A stretch of DNA of 64,000 nucleotides. Source: Megalonaias nervosa (lineage: Eukaryota > Mollusca > Bivalvia > Unionida > Unionidae). Of the stretch, positions 30,513 through 40,794 are shown piece by piece. Numbering within the stretch: the stretch's first letter is position 1; the number at the start of each line of letters is the position of its first letter. The notes under the pieces are model-generated. The model saw nothing but the letters and a program-made list of their open reading frames with translations, did not search any database and was not told where the DNA came from. Location of the stretch: contig JAECUM010096233.1 of NCBI GenBank assembly GCA_016617855.1, forward strand, positions 1 to 64,000. Direction: 5' to 3'. Both the position numbers and the translations under genes were made by a program.

Positions 30513-30977
30513 TTATCCTGGCACAACGTTACAGGTGACACTATTAGTTTCGTTGTCAACGTCACTATGGTCACTTTCACTATGATTAGAGTCACACTCT
30601 GACTTATCTTTAGCCAGTAACTCTTCCGTCATCGACATAATATCTCTCAGCTGTTTTATACGAGCGTGTACAATTCTTTTTGTTTCGTATTCGTGAGATA
30701 ATTCTGACCTAACCTTTTCGATTGAACGTGAAAGAGGAACAAATAATTTCACTTGCGTATCCGTGATTGCTGCCAGCGATCGTAACATCGCCTGTTGGAT
30801 TAACTTTATGAATCTATAATCGGAGGGCAGCTTATATCTATTTTCTGACTTTCTAAATTGCAATGATTCAAAATCACTCATTATTTTTTCAGGATCAAGC
30901 TCATCAGATATTTTTATACGGCTGTGTTGTAATTGCTTAATAGCAGCAATAATTGATGTGATGTTTTCGTGGTTCAT
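30513..30977 (-). CDS. Conserved small protein beside the repeat array
   Basis: An intact 154-codon minus-strand frame: helical N-terminus (MNHENITSIIAAIKQLQHSR), conserved core (YRFIKLIQQAMLRSLAAI, TDTQVKLFVPLSRSIEKV), then an acidic Ser/Asp/His-rich tail (ESDHSDVDNETNSVT). A degraded paralogue lies at about 40795-41103, again just beside an AT-rich repeat array and a GC-rich hairpin. That conserved pairing hints at a DNA-binding or replication-initiation role. It converges with the spike gene; both strands have AATAAA-type signals in the 30345-30512 spacer. No family recognised. Confidence 0.65.
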   Translation of the reverse strand: MNHENITSIIAAIKQLQHSRIKISDELDPEKIMSDFESLQFRKSENRYKLPSDYRFIKLIQQAMLRSLAAITDTQVKLFVPLSRSIEKVRSELSHEYETKRIVHARIKQLRDIMSMTEELLAKDKSECDSNHSESDHSDVDNETNSVTCNVVPG

Positions 30978-31015
30978 TATTTTTTATATTATAAATTATT
31001 TGTTTAATATAAATT

Positions 31016-31862
31016 CCAGAACGAAAAAATAAATATTTCTGAATCAGATAAATATGAAATATATTCTGAATCAGAATAAAAATAAAAATATGTCTGAATA
31101 AATATTTCAGAATAAATATTTCTGAACGATAAAATATATATTTCTGAATCAGAATAAAAATAAAAATATTTCTGAATCAGATAAATGTAAAAATATATTT
31201 CTGAATCAGATAAAAGTAAAAATATATTTCTGAATCAGATAAAAGTAAAAATATATTTCTGAATCAGATAAAAGTAAAAATATATTTCTGAATCAGATTA
31301 AAATAAAAATATATTCTGAATCAGACAAATATATATTTCTGAATCAGATAAATATATATTTCTGAATCAGATAAAAATATATTTTTGAATCAGATAATGA
31401 TAAATATATATTTCTGAATCAGAATAAAAATAAAAATATTTCTGAATCAGATAAATATATATTTCTGAATCAGATAAATACAAAAATATTTCTGAATCAG
31501 ATACATATAAAAATATTTCTGATCAGATAAATATATATTTCTGAATCAGATAAAAGTACAAATATATTTTTGAATGAGATAAAGATAAATATATATTTCT
31601 GAATCACAATAAAAATAAAAATATTTCTGAATCGGATATATTCTGAATCAGATAAAAATTAAAAATAAAAATATACTTCTGAATCAGATAAATATATTTT
31701 TCTGAATCAAAATAAAAATAAAAATATTTCTGAATCAGATTTCTGAATCAGATAAATATATATTTCTGAATCAAAATAAAAGTAAAAATATATTTCTGAA
31801 TCAGATATATTCTGAATCAGGTAAAAGTAAAAATATATTTTTGAATAAAAGTAAACAACAGC
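31016..31862. repeat. Array of palindromic TTCTGAATCAGA repeats (iteron-like)
   Basis: About 850 bp of AT-rich repeats built round TTCTGAATCAGA, itself an inverted repeat (TCTGA-A-TCAGA), separated by AT-rich linkers such as TAAAAGTAAAAATATAT. By eye there are over 25 copies with spacing of about 20-30 bp. Its position between the small protein and the hairpin suggests a replication origin or a protein-binding array. Confidence 0.85.
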
Positions 31863-32128
31863 AATAATGTTCAGTCTACCATTCCACTGGGTTCCTTCTG
31901 CCGGTAAAGCCTTTACCAATAAGATCTTAAGAGTTCTTTTTTTTCATTTGGTTAAGGTCTATCTTATGACCCACATGCACTCTTCGTGGTTAAGACCTGT
32001 CTTATGGTCCACAGGCACCTCATTGAGACTTTTTGGTCCGGCGGACATTCTTTCTGAATGCCCCTATGTGGGTACTCTTCAGTGAGGTCACAAGGTCACG
32101 AGTTCACATCACCCTGCTGTTTATTTTA
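31863..32128. other. GC-richer spacer with short duplications
   Basis: Contains the palindrome GGTAAAGCCTTTACC (31901-31915) and two copies of a GGTTAAG.C(C/T)..CTTATG.(C/T)CCAC motif at about 31951 and 31990. No gene recognised. Confidence 0.5.
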
Positions 32129-32246
32129 GGGGCGCAAAGCGCATGTAAACCCCCCCCCCCCCATCAAACCCCGGGGTAAGTGCAAAACTGTACTCGCCAC
32201 GTTGTTTGACGTTGGCGAGGGTTACATGTGGGTTTTGCTTACGCCC
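32129..32246. repeat. GC-rich hairpin with CCCCGGGG core, copy 1
   Basis: The left arm (GGGGCGCAAAGC, CATGTAAACCC) pairs imperfectly with the right arm (GGGTTACATG, GCTTACGCCCCC). Between them lie a C14 run and ATCAAACCCCGGGGTAAGTG. A second hairpin with the same core is at 41647-41733. Confidence 0.75.
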
Positions 32247-32313
32247 CCAATTATTAAGTAAATCATAATTATTAAAGAAAAGGGTATCCTAACGCCTCCC
32301 CCGACATATGTCT

Positions 32314-32396
32314 GATACGGGGAATCGAACCCTAGACATCTGGTCTAGGCCTCGAGTACGAGAGCCAGACGCGCTAACCACTAGATCATGAGTTCC
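32314..32396 (-). tRNA. tRNA-like sequence (degenerate)
   Basis: The minus strand gives A box TGATCTAGTGGTTAGCGCG and B box GGTTCGATTCC at tRNA spacing. The acceptor arms do not pair, so it is a pseudo-tRNA or SINE head rather than a working tRNA. Confidence 0.45.
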
Positions 32397-33039
32397 ACTT
32401 ACAAATATACGTTTCAAAAATAAATATATAGTTACCTAGCCCTGACTCTGTCACTGCAGATTCTGTGATCAGTATTATACTATCAGATTCTGAATAAAAT
32501 ATAAAATAAATCACGAAATCTGCAATCTTACACATTTCAGCCATTTCTGCCCTGATTAAAAATACTGCATTATCAAGCTAGCCAGAACTGTGCCAGTAAA
32601 TGCGTTGGATCGATATATTCCAGTTCTTTTCACATGCTATAGCCTAAACAAAGAAAAATCGATAATGACTCGCACACACGGCTTGTGTAAAATCGACTAT
32701 AGCGCGGTTCGTTGTGATTTTATTCCGTGATTTCAATATCATCTTGACAACGTCAAAGAATAAAATCACGGAATTCAGATTTTTGTATTTGATTATATGA
32801 AATATGTAGATATCTCAGACTTCAGTGTTTGAGGAATTGGACGTATATATCTTACTGAATAGAAAATGTGTTATGTACGCAATAACAAAAGGGAGACAAT
32901 TGCTTGATTATTCTATCAGCGATGACGGAGTTATCTCCCTTATTGTATGATATCTCGTCACGAGGTGCAGACGTGAAAAATTATTCCGGCGGTGGTTTTC
33001 ATAGAAAGGTTATTCAGCGAATCTGAGACCTCTATCGTT

Positions 33040-33096
33040 GATAACGGATCACCACATATCATTGTATTTATTATGAAAATGTGGAGATCCGTTATC
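33040..33096. repeat. Hairpin at the 3' end of the primase-helicase gene
   Basis: GATAACGGATCACCACAT (33040-33057) pairs with ATGTGGAGATCCGTTATC (33079-33096), 17 of 18 positions, with an AT-rich loop of 21 bases. It lies just beyond the stop of the minus-strand gene ending at 33113. A near-identical hairpin in the opposite context is at 37167-37223. It could be a transcription-end structure or a recombination site. Confidence 0.8.
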
Positions 33097-33112
33097 AAAT
33101 TCAGGCATAGTT

Positions 33113-36100
33113 TTATGTGGATTCAGTATCATGATCAAACATACTAAACCAATTGTTTGCACTCCATATGTGGAATTTTAGCATCGCAATATGATCATCA
33201 ATAACAGTGATATTATTACCTCCATAAAATCCTTGACAATCATTGTAGTAATTTCTCCAACGAGGATCATCAATGAAGTCTGATTTTGGCCACACAGGAT
33301 AATTAAGTGTGTAATCTGATCTCGTTGTATTATTTTTATCATTGACGGTCAAAGTCGCTCCGAAACCCTTATAAATCAGTTTGATTTTCTTGATGATATT
33401 TCCAACTGTTAATTTTTGTGTCCATATTCTTGTCTCAGGAAATATACTTGGCCAATTTTTCAGTAGACTATTGTGTTTTGATAACTGATCTTTGTCCTTG
33501 ATTAGATTCTTGACGCACGTTCTTAAATGTTGTCCTGATATCGTAATGCTATTATTTGATAAATTATCGGGAACAATATCAAGTAAATTCAGTATTTGTG
33601 GAACGTTTTTAACCGCGTTTAGTTTTTCACATGTTCTGATTTTATCCGACCGAAACATTGTAGCATCAATCGCATTGCCGTTATTGAATTTGTCAATGAT
33701 GGCTTTATGTTCTCGTTTCAGTCATGTTGAATTATTATATAATTGTTCAACTTGTTCTGCTAGTAACTTACCAACATCACATTGAAATATATGATTCAGA
33801 AATGATTTCTTTGCTTGGTACGGTTCTAACTTTTCTCCATGATTTTCATGGGGATTGTATTTGTAATACTGAGGACCGTCTACAGAATTAGATTTTGATT
33901 GTTTTATTCTGTTACCGACGCTGGTCTTCAAAAACTCATCATTTACAGGATTATTATTAATATCTTCGTTGTTTGGTTTTTTGACGTTGTTTTTTGCTCT
34001 CCATGTATCATAATCATCTGAGGGAGTTTGTATAATCGTGTAACCGGTATTCTTCATCATCGTAATTAATCTCGGCGTGAAATACATTTTAGAATTATTC
34101 TCGTTCATGATATCACTAAGATATGCAAATCCGTATGGTAGTGATAATTCTCCTGCGTTAGGACATCTTAATAATTTATTTTTATCATCGAGTAACCGTT
34201 CACGGTCAACAATAATTTTTGTTATCTCTTTACGAGTAATAGAAAGTCTTTCGCGGGTTTTTTCGTTGCTGAATAATGAATTTCGTTAACACAACGAAAG
34301 CGATGAATTGCTTGTTTAGTGGCTTCAACTGACCCTAATTCTTCAGAAAACACATACATGAATTAAACCGCTCATCAACGATACTGACTCCAGCTTCGAG
34401 AGTATGATTAAATATAACGACATCATAATTATCGAATGCAGTATTTACACTGCTGAAGTCCAACTTCTTTTGTGTTGGATCAGTACTGGCATCATAGTAT
34501 TTGACGCGGTATCCTTGATGTTGTAGTTGTTTTGCTAAGCTCTCTACAGAATAATTCGTTCTGGATTTATTATGAGTGAACACAGTTATTTTTTTTCCTA
34601 ATTTTAACTGCTCTAGCAAATTTATCTGGTCTGGCTTATAATCGTTGATAATGAATTTCACTGATGACCGGCCCATCTTGTTCCTGAACAATATTAGATC
34701 ATCTTCGTCAGCATCTGCGTCTAAGACGATTAATCGCTTACACATATTGACTAGCCCAGCGAATTTCTCCCAGCGTTCTTTACTAAGTCGAACTGATGCA
34801 AATTGCTGTCGTCGTATTCCGTGCCATTCATCAACGATCAACACGTCTGGAACTCCTTTTATTCTGTGCAAACTCTCCCACTGAATAACAATACGTCGTC
34901 GGTCGTCTGGTTTAAATATAATATCACCAGTAATATCAGTATATGATTCTATTCCACGATCTGATTTTACTTTTTCAGTAAATGTCTTACGATAGCTAAT
35001 AACAGCCACGGATTGATGATCCTTCAGTGACTTCCAAGCTGCTTCTGATTTTCCTATGCCGCATGCTGATCCATCGATATAGTCCTCGTCGTGGATTATT
35101 TTACATCCTGTACCGTTTTCATGAGCTGGTAATGCGATATATGAAAAGTCTGGATTTCGTTCTCTGAAATATCCAGGATAATGGCATTTATGTCTTGTTC
35201 TAATCACATACTTGATATATTTCTTATCCATGATACATGTAGGCAATTCATCAATGATTTGCTTTATTACTGGATTCGATGATTCTCCGCTAATTACTTT
35301 CTGTATTTGTTCGTCGATAGACTCATCGAGAGGAATGGTTATTTGTTTTCCAGTGCTTCTTGGACAGACTATAGTATAATAATTCTCGTTGACAGATACG
35401 AGACAGTTGTCGCATTTATCCTCAATGAAATCACCGATATAATTATATCCGTGTCTGTGTTCGCAAATGTTGCAGTGATGACCTGGTCTTCTTGATATTG
35501 TAGCTCTGTTTTGAGATACACTAACAACACCGATTAGTTGATCCGGTTCTCCTGTCAACGCTGCAGAAAATCGTTCAATATCTTCAGCTGGAATATTGTC
35601 ACAACCAATAATGATTTTGTCGCTGATTTCATCATCATTGTCACATCTTGTATATTTAGGCTGAATCGAAGTTGGACAAACTAACAAATCAGATGCAGTA
35701 AAATGATCATTGTGAGATATTAGTTTTTTTACATACCGTATTTTTTCCTGGTTTATGTGACCTTGTTTTATTCAGCTTGATACTGTAAAGACCAGCTTGT
35801 CTATCAATGCTCCAACCGGGATTCTTTTCATCTGCGGCGCGGTTTGTTAAATCCCGCTGCTGGTCAAATGTTACTGGCGTTGATTTACAAAGAACATGAT
35901 AACCACTATTTGTTTCAAACACGAATACACGATCACGAGAACAATCGCATAATTGTAAGAAGTAATCGATGATTTCATCGACGCTGATTTGCTTGTTACT
36001 CTGCCTTATTTCAGTTTCCCTGTGACGGTATATTAATTTATCAAGAATGAATTTTGTATCAAGATCAAATACAGGATACCGTGCACGAAATTTTGGAATT

Positions 36101-36641
36101 ATTTCGGTGACCGATGATTGTCCGATAAATTCATCGGCGAAACGATTAAAATCTTCATCGGACACAAACACGTAAAATCTATCGAAGCGTTGAATGGTTA
36201 TTCCTCTACATGATTTTTCATGTTTGTTACCGAGAACAACAAAATTACTGATTGTGCATTCTTTACTTGAATACCAAATAACTCGTTCAGAAACATCGAA
36301 TAATACTCGCGTAGATGCCAGTAACTGAATTTGGCAATATCGGTTAATCCATCTTGTGGAGTTATTTCGAAAATCGCGTTGTGCTCGTTGAGACATTCAT
36401 TAAAAAGATTCTCGTCAAGCAGATCCCAATATTCCTCATCGGATATCTCTGGTTCTACCAGGGTATCCGGTTGTTCCGGGGTAGATTTTATCGCAACAAC
36501 ATCATTGTCGGACGATAATGAATTTGGACATTCGCATGGCAAGATCTCGCAGAAGAAATCACAAACATGATGATAATTAGAGTTATGATCATCATACAAG
36601 ATATCATCTGTGCTATTTGTCGTTATTTTTTCGGTGCTCAT
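33113..36641 (-). pseudogene. Primase (AEP) - SF2 helicase (UL9/origin-binding-protein-like) fusion, disrupted
   Basis: A minus-strand gene of about 1,170 codons from ATG 36641 (MSTEKITTNSTDD). The N-terminal primase part has YPVFDLDTKF (metal-binding DxD, about 36.06 kb), SGYHV (about 35.90 kb) and IDRQAGLYSIKLNK (about 35.79 kb), the three motifs of archaeo-eukaryotic primases. The helicase part has Walker A ACGIGKSEAAW (about 35.05 kb), Walker B VLIVDEWHG (about 34.84 kb), LDADAD (about 34.72 kb) and motif VI QAIHRFR (about 34.30 kb), as in herpesvirus origin-binding proteins. A Cys/His cluster (CNICEHRHGY, CDNC) lies near 35.45 kb. Breaks: frameshifts near 36.28, 35.73 and 34.34 kb and a TGA at 33722-33724. 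The long C-terminal domain (33.11-34.29 kb) is not recognised. It would prime and unwind viral DNA. Confidence 0.8.
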
Positions 36642-36741
36642 CTTATAGATATAATAATAGTATAGGTATAGCTCTAATTGAAAAAATATGTCCATATTAT
36701 ATAGTAATCCTTTTCCAGCATGACCTAATCATTGCAAGTGG

Positions 36742-37068
36742 ATGTTTCAAGGGACAACTGAAAAATGCAACAGGAACTGTTACGGTGATTACTGCGCATA
36801 TCATAATCAATCCTTGAAAAAAGGATCAACGGGTCCTAGACCGTGTTTAGGTTGCGGAAAAAGACTGCGGGGCAAATTAGATATCTGCACAAAATGCGGC
36901 GGAAACAAATACAGGGTTATGCTAATTTATTATCAGCAAAGAAATGTGAAATACCAAGCTCACAAAGAAAAACCACCAACTGCTGAGGAATTTTTGTTAA
37001 AATATACCAATATTATTCCTCGGGCAATAAACATATCGCCGCGAGAATGTGATGCTGACCTTTCTTGA
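36742..37068 (+). CDS. Zinc-finger protein divergent from the primase-helicase
   Basis: An intact 108-codon frame (MFQGTTEKCNRNCYGDYCAY) with eight Cys residues in pairs: CNRNC, YC.YH, CLGCG, C.KCG. The array suggests two zinc ribbons or fingers, followed by a helical basic tail. It starts about 100 bp from the primase-helicase start in divergent orientation. A degraded paralogue at about 42886-43090 stands in the same divergent arrangement to the second replication gene at 43139. The pairing suggests a replication or transcription partner. Family unknown. Confidence 0.65.
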   Translation: MFQGTTEKCNRNCYGDYCAYHNQSLKKGSTGPRPCLGCGKRLRGKLDICTKCGGNKYRVMLIYYQQRNVKYQAHKEKPPTAEEFLLKYTNIIPRAINISPRECDADLS

Positions 37069-37089
37069 CTGTAATCGACGTAGGGGTGC

Positions 37090-37140
37090 TAGTTTACAAA
37101 AATAAACGCGGTGGTTTAGTATGTTTGATCATGATACTGA
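37090..37140 (+). pseudogene. Plus-strand remnant of the primase-helicase 3' end
   Basis: The plus strand reads MFDHDTES then stop, the same residues that end the minus-strand helicase near 33113, and it is followed by the same hairpin. It is an inverted partial duplicate left by rearrangement. Confidence 0.65.
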
Positions 37141-37166
37141 ATCCATATAAAATTTTGTCTGAATGT

Positions 37167-37223
37167 GATAACGGATCACCACATATCATCTTATTTATTA
37201 TGAAAATGTGGAGATCAGTTATC
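37167..37223. repeat. Second copy of the primase-helicase 3' hairpin, inverted
   Basis: GATAACGGATCACCACAT (37167-37184) pairs with ATGTGGAGATCAGTTATC (37206-37223). Flanking sequence on its left matches the inverse of sequence at 33097-33150. The two copies bracket the primase-helicase and zinc-finger genes as inverted repeats. Confidence 0.8.
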
Positions 37224-37229
37224 AAATTC

Positions 37230-38225
37230 AGACAAATATTTACAAAAGTGAACGCGGTGGTAACTGTGTCTTCAGGAATTACTTGTAATTGTTCGCGTAC
37301 AAATCCACGTTGAGGAGCATTTGAATCCAGTCTGTATATTGCTGGTCTACCCGTAGATCTAACCACGCTAGAAATTGTATGTGTGGTCACACTCCAGATA
37401 GGATCATTTGCTCTTTTTTTACCCCCTTCAAGTTCATCAGGTTCATATAAATACCTGACAGTCACATTACCTAACAATGGCTGTTTTGAAAAGTCAAGTC
37501 GTTGTCCGTAGCCGTCGCTACGGGGTGGATGTTTCTTTGTAATTGCATTAATAGGTTTGATAGAAGTTGCACGAGTAATTTCATTATTTAACGCAGCTAT
37601 CACACTTGGTAATCTTGCAACCCTTTCACGAGATCTCATGTCACTCTGAATTATTTTCTTTGCATACTGGTATCCAAATAACCGCTCAGCGAGTGTTCGA
37701 TTAAATCGTTCAACTATTGCTTGATCACGATGAATTGCGATGTGTCCTTGTCTGATTTTGACATTATGTTTTTTCATCAGCGATGATTCTGCACCAAGAA
37801 ATTCCTTGCCAGGATCAACTTGTAGCAACTGTGGCCATCGCAAAGGTCCTCGTTGATAAATTCGTTCAAACGCAGATGCAACTTCAGATGTTGTTTTTGT
37901 TGATAATGGTTCCGCTTCTTTATATCTACTTGCAACATCAATGACAGTTAACGCGTATTTGTATGTACGTGATTGACGTCCACGTGTTTTAATGGTATCA
38001 TGTGGTAAAAACAAAATATCTGCTTGACGAACTTCATTAGGAACGCTGACATCAAAATGCGCGTACTGAATTTTTTTTAGGTGGACGTAGATAGATTTGC
38101 AATATTGCTTGTCGTGCTAACCACGCTGCAGCAGCGGCACGTGAGACATTTGCTGCTTCAGCAAGTTTACTAATAGCTGCTCTGCCCTTCCAATATCCTC
38201 TTGGGCTATAATAAATGGACTCCAT
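37230..38225 (-). pseudogene. Polinton-type integrase (rve family), one frameshift
   Basis: ATG 38225 begins MESIYYSPRGYWKGRAAISK, an N-terminal helix-turn-helix-like region typical of Polinton integrases. A frameshift in an A-rich run near 38.08 kb leads to VRQADILFLP and the catalytic core: first Asp in ALTVIDVASRYKEAEPL, second Asp in LLQVDPGKEF, Glu in AIVERFNRTLAERLFGYQYA (DDE triad complete). A C-terminal SH3-like/basic region follows. The open frame formally runs to 37094 through the hairpin, so its last 40 or so codons are probably not original. Polinton/adintovirus integrases insert the linear genome with 5-6-bp target duplications. Confidence 0.85.
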
Positions 38226-38245
38226 TATAATATTTATATAATTAA

Positions 38246-38749
38246 TTATCCAGCCCCTAGCATTATTGTACCTTTCATAGCAGATTTCACTAGAAAACTA
38301 GCGAGTTTTTCTCTGAAAGATTTATCAGGTATAGAATTTAACGCATGAATCAATTTCACATCTGCGAGATGCCGTTGTTGTAAATCCTTGCTTTTATACG
38401 CAACATCATGAACATAACACGCTTGATCAATCTTATTTATTGGACACTCTCCTGGTCTTGGTTGATCTCGTTCGTCAAGTCGGATATCAAGTCGAGTTCC
38501 AGGACCACAATAATTATATCCTGTTAACTGTTTTTCTCCGGGATACTTTGCCCACGGAGTCCCAGGTAATTTTCCCAACGAAGCAGCGATAATATCTCCT
38601 GTCTTTGTGCTAGACGAAATAAATTTATATTTTTTTTCCGCCACACTTTTCACACTTACCTGTCAATGTGCGTCTTTATTTTTTGTTATTATTGTTGTTA
38701 ATCCAAAGGTGGGGGTGGGTGCCTTGCATCGAACACAATATAGACTCAT
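38246..38749 (-). pseudogene. PLA2-like protein with N-terminal zinc ribbon
   Basis: ATG 38749 gives YCVRC and, 30 codons on, a second Cys pair in a shifted frame. A one-base change near 38.67 kb and an extra A in an A8 run near 38.63 kb compensate each other, so only the second CxxC region is scrambled. After it the frame is open for about 130 codons with GYNYCGPGT (calcium loop) and DQACYVHDVAY (catalytic His-Asp), the parvovirus VP1u-type phospholipase A2 core, then two amphipathic helices. Such proteins help capsids leave endosomes. The start lies only 13 bp from that of the ATPase on the other strand. Confidence 0.8.
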
Positions 38750-38762
38750 ATTATTTATTATT

Positions 38763-39431
38763 ATGGATATAATTGACTTTTCGGCGACACGAAAACAAGA
38801 ACCAGTCAAGCATCACCCACCACTACCGAATTCTATTAGAATGATAATAATTGGGCCATCTGGAAGTGGTAAGACGCAATTATTGCTTAATCTTATAATG
38901 AGATGGTTTAAGTGGGGTAAATTATATTTAGTAGCACCATCTGTAGATGATCAACGATGCTTTGAAGTGCTTAAAGATTTTAATGAAAATGCAAAGTTGC
39001 TGAATGAAGACGGTAATGATATTATTGATTTTATTGCCAGTGTTGATGAAGCTACATCTGTAGATGATCTTGATGGACTTATTAATAATTTAGTAGTGTA
39101 CCACGATGTCATGCTGGACAAACAATCAAATCCAGCTCGGATATTTTCCAGAGGTAGACATAAAAATACAGACGTGATTTATGTTACCCAGCGGTATACA
39201 CAAATTCCAAAAGTGATCAGAGATAACTGTAATATTTTAGTTGCGTTTAACGGAGTTGATAATCATACGCTGCAAAATATTTATTATACTTGGTGTTCAG
39301 GGGACATGGATATGATTAAGTTCAAAAACTTTTTTTCAAAAGCACAACCTACCCCGTTTGGTTTTATAACAATAAATTTGCATGATCCTAGGTCGAGATA
39401 TCGTAACGGACTTGATAAAATATTTGGATAA
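38763..39431 (+). CDS. A32/FtsK-type DNA packaging ATPase, intact
   Basis: A 222-codon open frame from ATG 38763 (MDIIDFSATRKQEPVKHHPP). Walker A is IIGPSGSGKTQLLLNL (about residues 30-45). The Walker B region is LVVYHDVMLDK, with His where most family members have Asp/Glu. The downstream FSRGRHKNTDVIYVTQRYTQ holds the conserved Arg/Asn/Gln sensor segment. It belongs to the ATPase family of poxvirus A32, Polintons and adintoviruses, which drives genome packaging. An earlier in-frame Met (38607) lies inside the divergent PLA2 gene and is unlikely to be used. After the TAA (39429-39431) the same frame stays open for 64 codons. Confidence 0.85.
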   Translation: MDIIDFSATRKQEPVKHHPPLPNSIRMIIIGPSGSGKTQLLLNLIMRWFKWGKLYLVAPSVDDQRCFEVLKDFNENAKLLNEDGNDIIDFIASVDEATSVDDLDGLINNLVVYHDVMLDKQSNPARIFSRGRHKNTDVIYVTQRYTQIPKVIRDNCNILVAFNGVDNHTLQNIYYTWCSGDMDMIKFKNFFSKAQPTPFGFITINLHDPRSRYRNGLDKIFG

Positions 39432-39660
39432 AATCCACAGCAGCAGAGAGTGTGGACCGACAAAAATGACGCGCACGAGCACATAAACGAACACACATAT
39501 CATTTGCAAACACAGGTGTCACGAGCGAGTAACAACGTAAATAACCCACGTAGAGAGAATTTCAATTCGGTTAGAGGTTCTGGTTTAGAGTTATTGACCC
39601 TATATTTTTGCTTTATTTAGTATGATTTCATGTTTAAATATATTTGTTCGAAAACTAATT
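39432..39660 (+). other. Open extension after the ATPase stop and junction
   Basis: In-frame sequence after the ATPase TAA (NPQQQRVWTDKNDAHEHINE and on) is open to about 39620 and looks coding. Either the ATPase was longer and acquired a nonsense change, or this is a separate remnant. An AT-rich segment then leads into the truncated spike copy. Confidence 0.45.
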
Positions 39661-39677
39661 TGTAGGGTCCACCCTCT

Positions 39678-40307
39678 TTGCTGCTAAACATTACATCAAC
39701 GATCGCCGTCAATCTTGAATGTTATGCAATTGATGGCAGCTATCAAGCAGATCTTGAGCGATCCAGTCAGGCCCAACAGGGATACATTTTATACACATTC
39801 ACACCTCAAGCGCCGCCCGGATTTTTGATTGTGTTAGAACCTGTTAATCCAGTTTATCTACGATGTCATAATCCTCTGTTGTCACGGATGCATTTTAAAT
39901 TTTCTGACCAACGCGGATACTTGCTTTATTTACGAGAAAAAATCCTTGAATATAAATTTATGTGTGAGATAGTAGAAGACAGCCAAAGATCTGTGTCTAC
40001 GAACGCACATACAATTATTCATGTGACGTTATATATGTACCAACACGTGAAAGTTTTCATATATGACAAAGCTATGCTCGAATGCGCCGTCAGAACAATT
40101 TTGACACTTCCTCACACAGTAAAATTTAGTGTTGATATACTCGTTGGTGATCACGGTAATGAAATTTTTTTGCTAACGCAGGAACAGTTAAATGATCTGC
40201 AACGAAAACATATTATCTGGGTTGCATGTGATGGAGATCAGATTCTGAATTATGCACATTCCTATATTAAATCTGATAAGCTCAAAAAGATATTAGGATC
40301 AGACTAA
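39678..40307 (+). pseudogene. Third spike/penton-like copy, N-terminally truncated
   Basis: A 209-codon open frame beginning inside the conserved C-terminal domain (ITSTIAVNLECYAIDGSY, YLRCHNPLLSRMHFKFSDQR) of the spike gene at 29490. It then continues for about 130 residues not present in the other copies (for example HTIIHVTLYMYQHVKVFIYD, ending SDKLKKILGSD). The missing N-terminus shows that a rearrangement joined this fragment behind the ATPase. The extra C-terminal part could be what the 30344 stop removed from copy B, or unrelated sequence fused on. Confidence 0.55.
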
Positions 40308-40395
40308 GTTTCTGTTAAGTCTGAAAAATGACCAATTTTGTTACAATTTCTGTGAAATTGGCTCGAAAAAAATCATTGTTTTCCAGTCCAATTTG

Positions 40396-40615
40396 AGACT
40401 TTTTGAGGGCAAAAACCGCAGCCATTCTCTACTTGATTTTGATGATTTTTGAATAAAAACGGATAATTGTTTTCTAATTTTGTGATCTTTTATCGTTTTT
40501 TGACTGAATTTTTAAAGTCGTTTTTTACTGTTTTCGGACTGAGATTTAGAAAATAAATCAAGAAATCACCAAAATCAATTAGAGAATTGCTGGGGTTTTT
40601 GCCCTCAAAAAGTCT
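40396..40615. repeat. 220-bp imperfect inverted repeat
   Basis: Arms 40396-40448 and 40563-40615 share AGACTTTTTGAGGGCAAAAA and a further AGAGAAT/TTGATTTTG segment, separated by about 115 bp of T-rich DNA. It lies between the convergent ends of the spike copy and the small-protein copy, so it might be a bidirectional transcript end or a small foldback element. Confidence 0.8.
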
Positions 40616-40794
40616 AAATCTGAAAGAGATTGACGTTCCAAACAACATTTTAGTCAGAAATGAATTATTTCCCTTGTTTCACACTTGAACTCTGTTTAGT
40701 GGGCATCGGTGTCACTACTTTTACTTTGTTTATAATACGCTGTCACTACTTTCACTTTGTTTACAATGCGCTGTCACTATTTTCACTTTTAAAA

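Noticed and set aside
31016..31862. CRISPR array
   Set aside because: Spacers are not unique, repeats are short palindromes, and the context is an animal genome with viral genes.
32314..32396. Functional tRNA gene
   Set aside because: A and B boxes are present but the acceptor stem does not pair.
37094..37230. C-terminal extension of the integrase
   Set aside because: The frame crosses a hairpin and an inverted remnant of another gene, so it is chance read-through.
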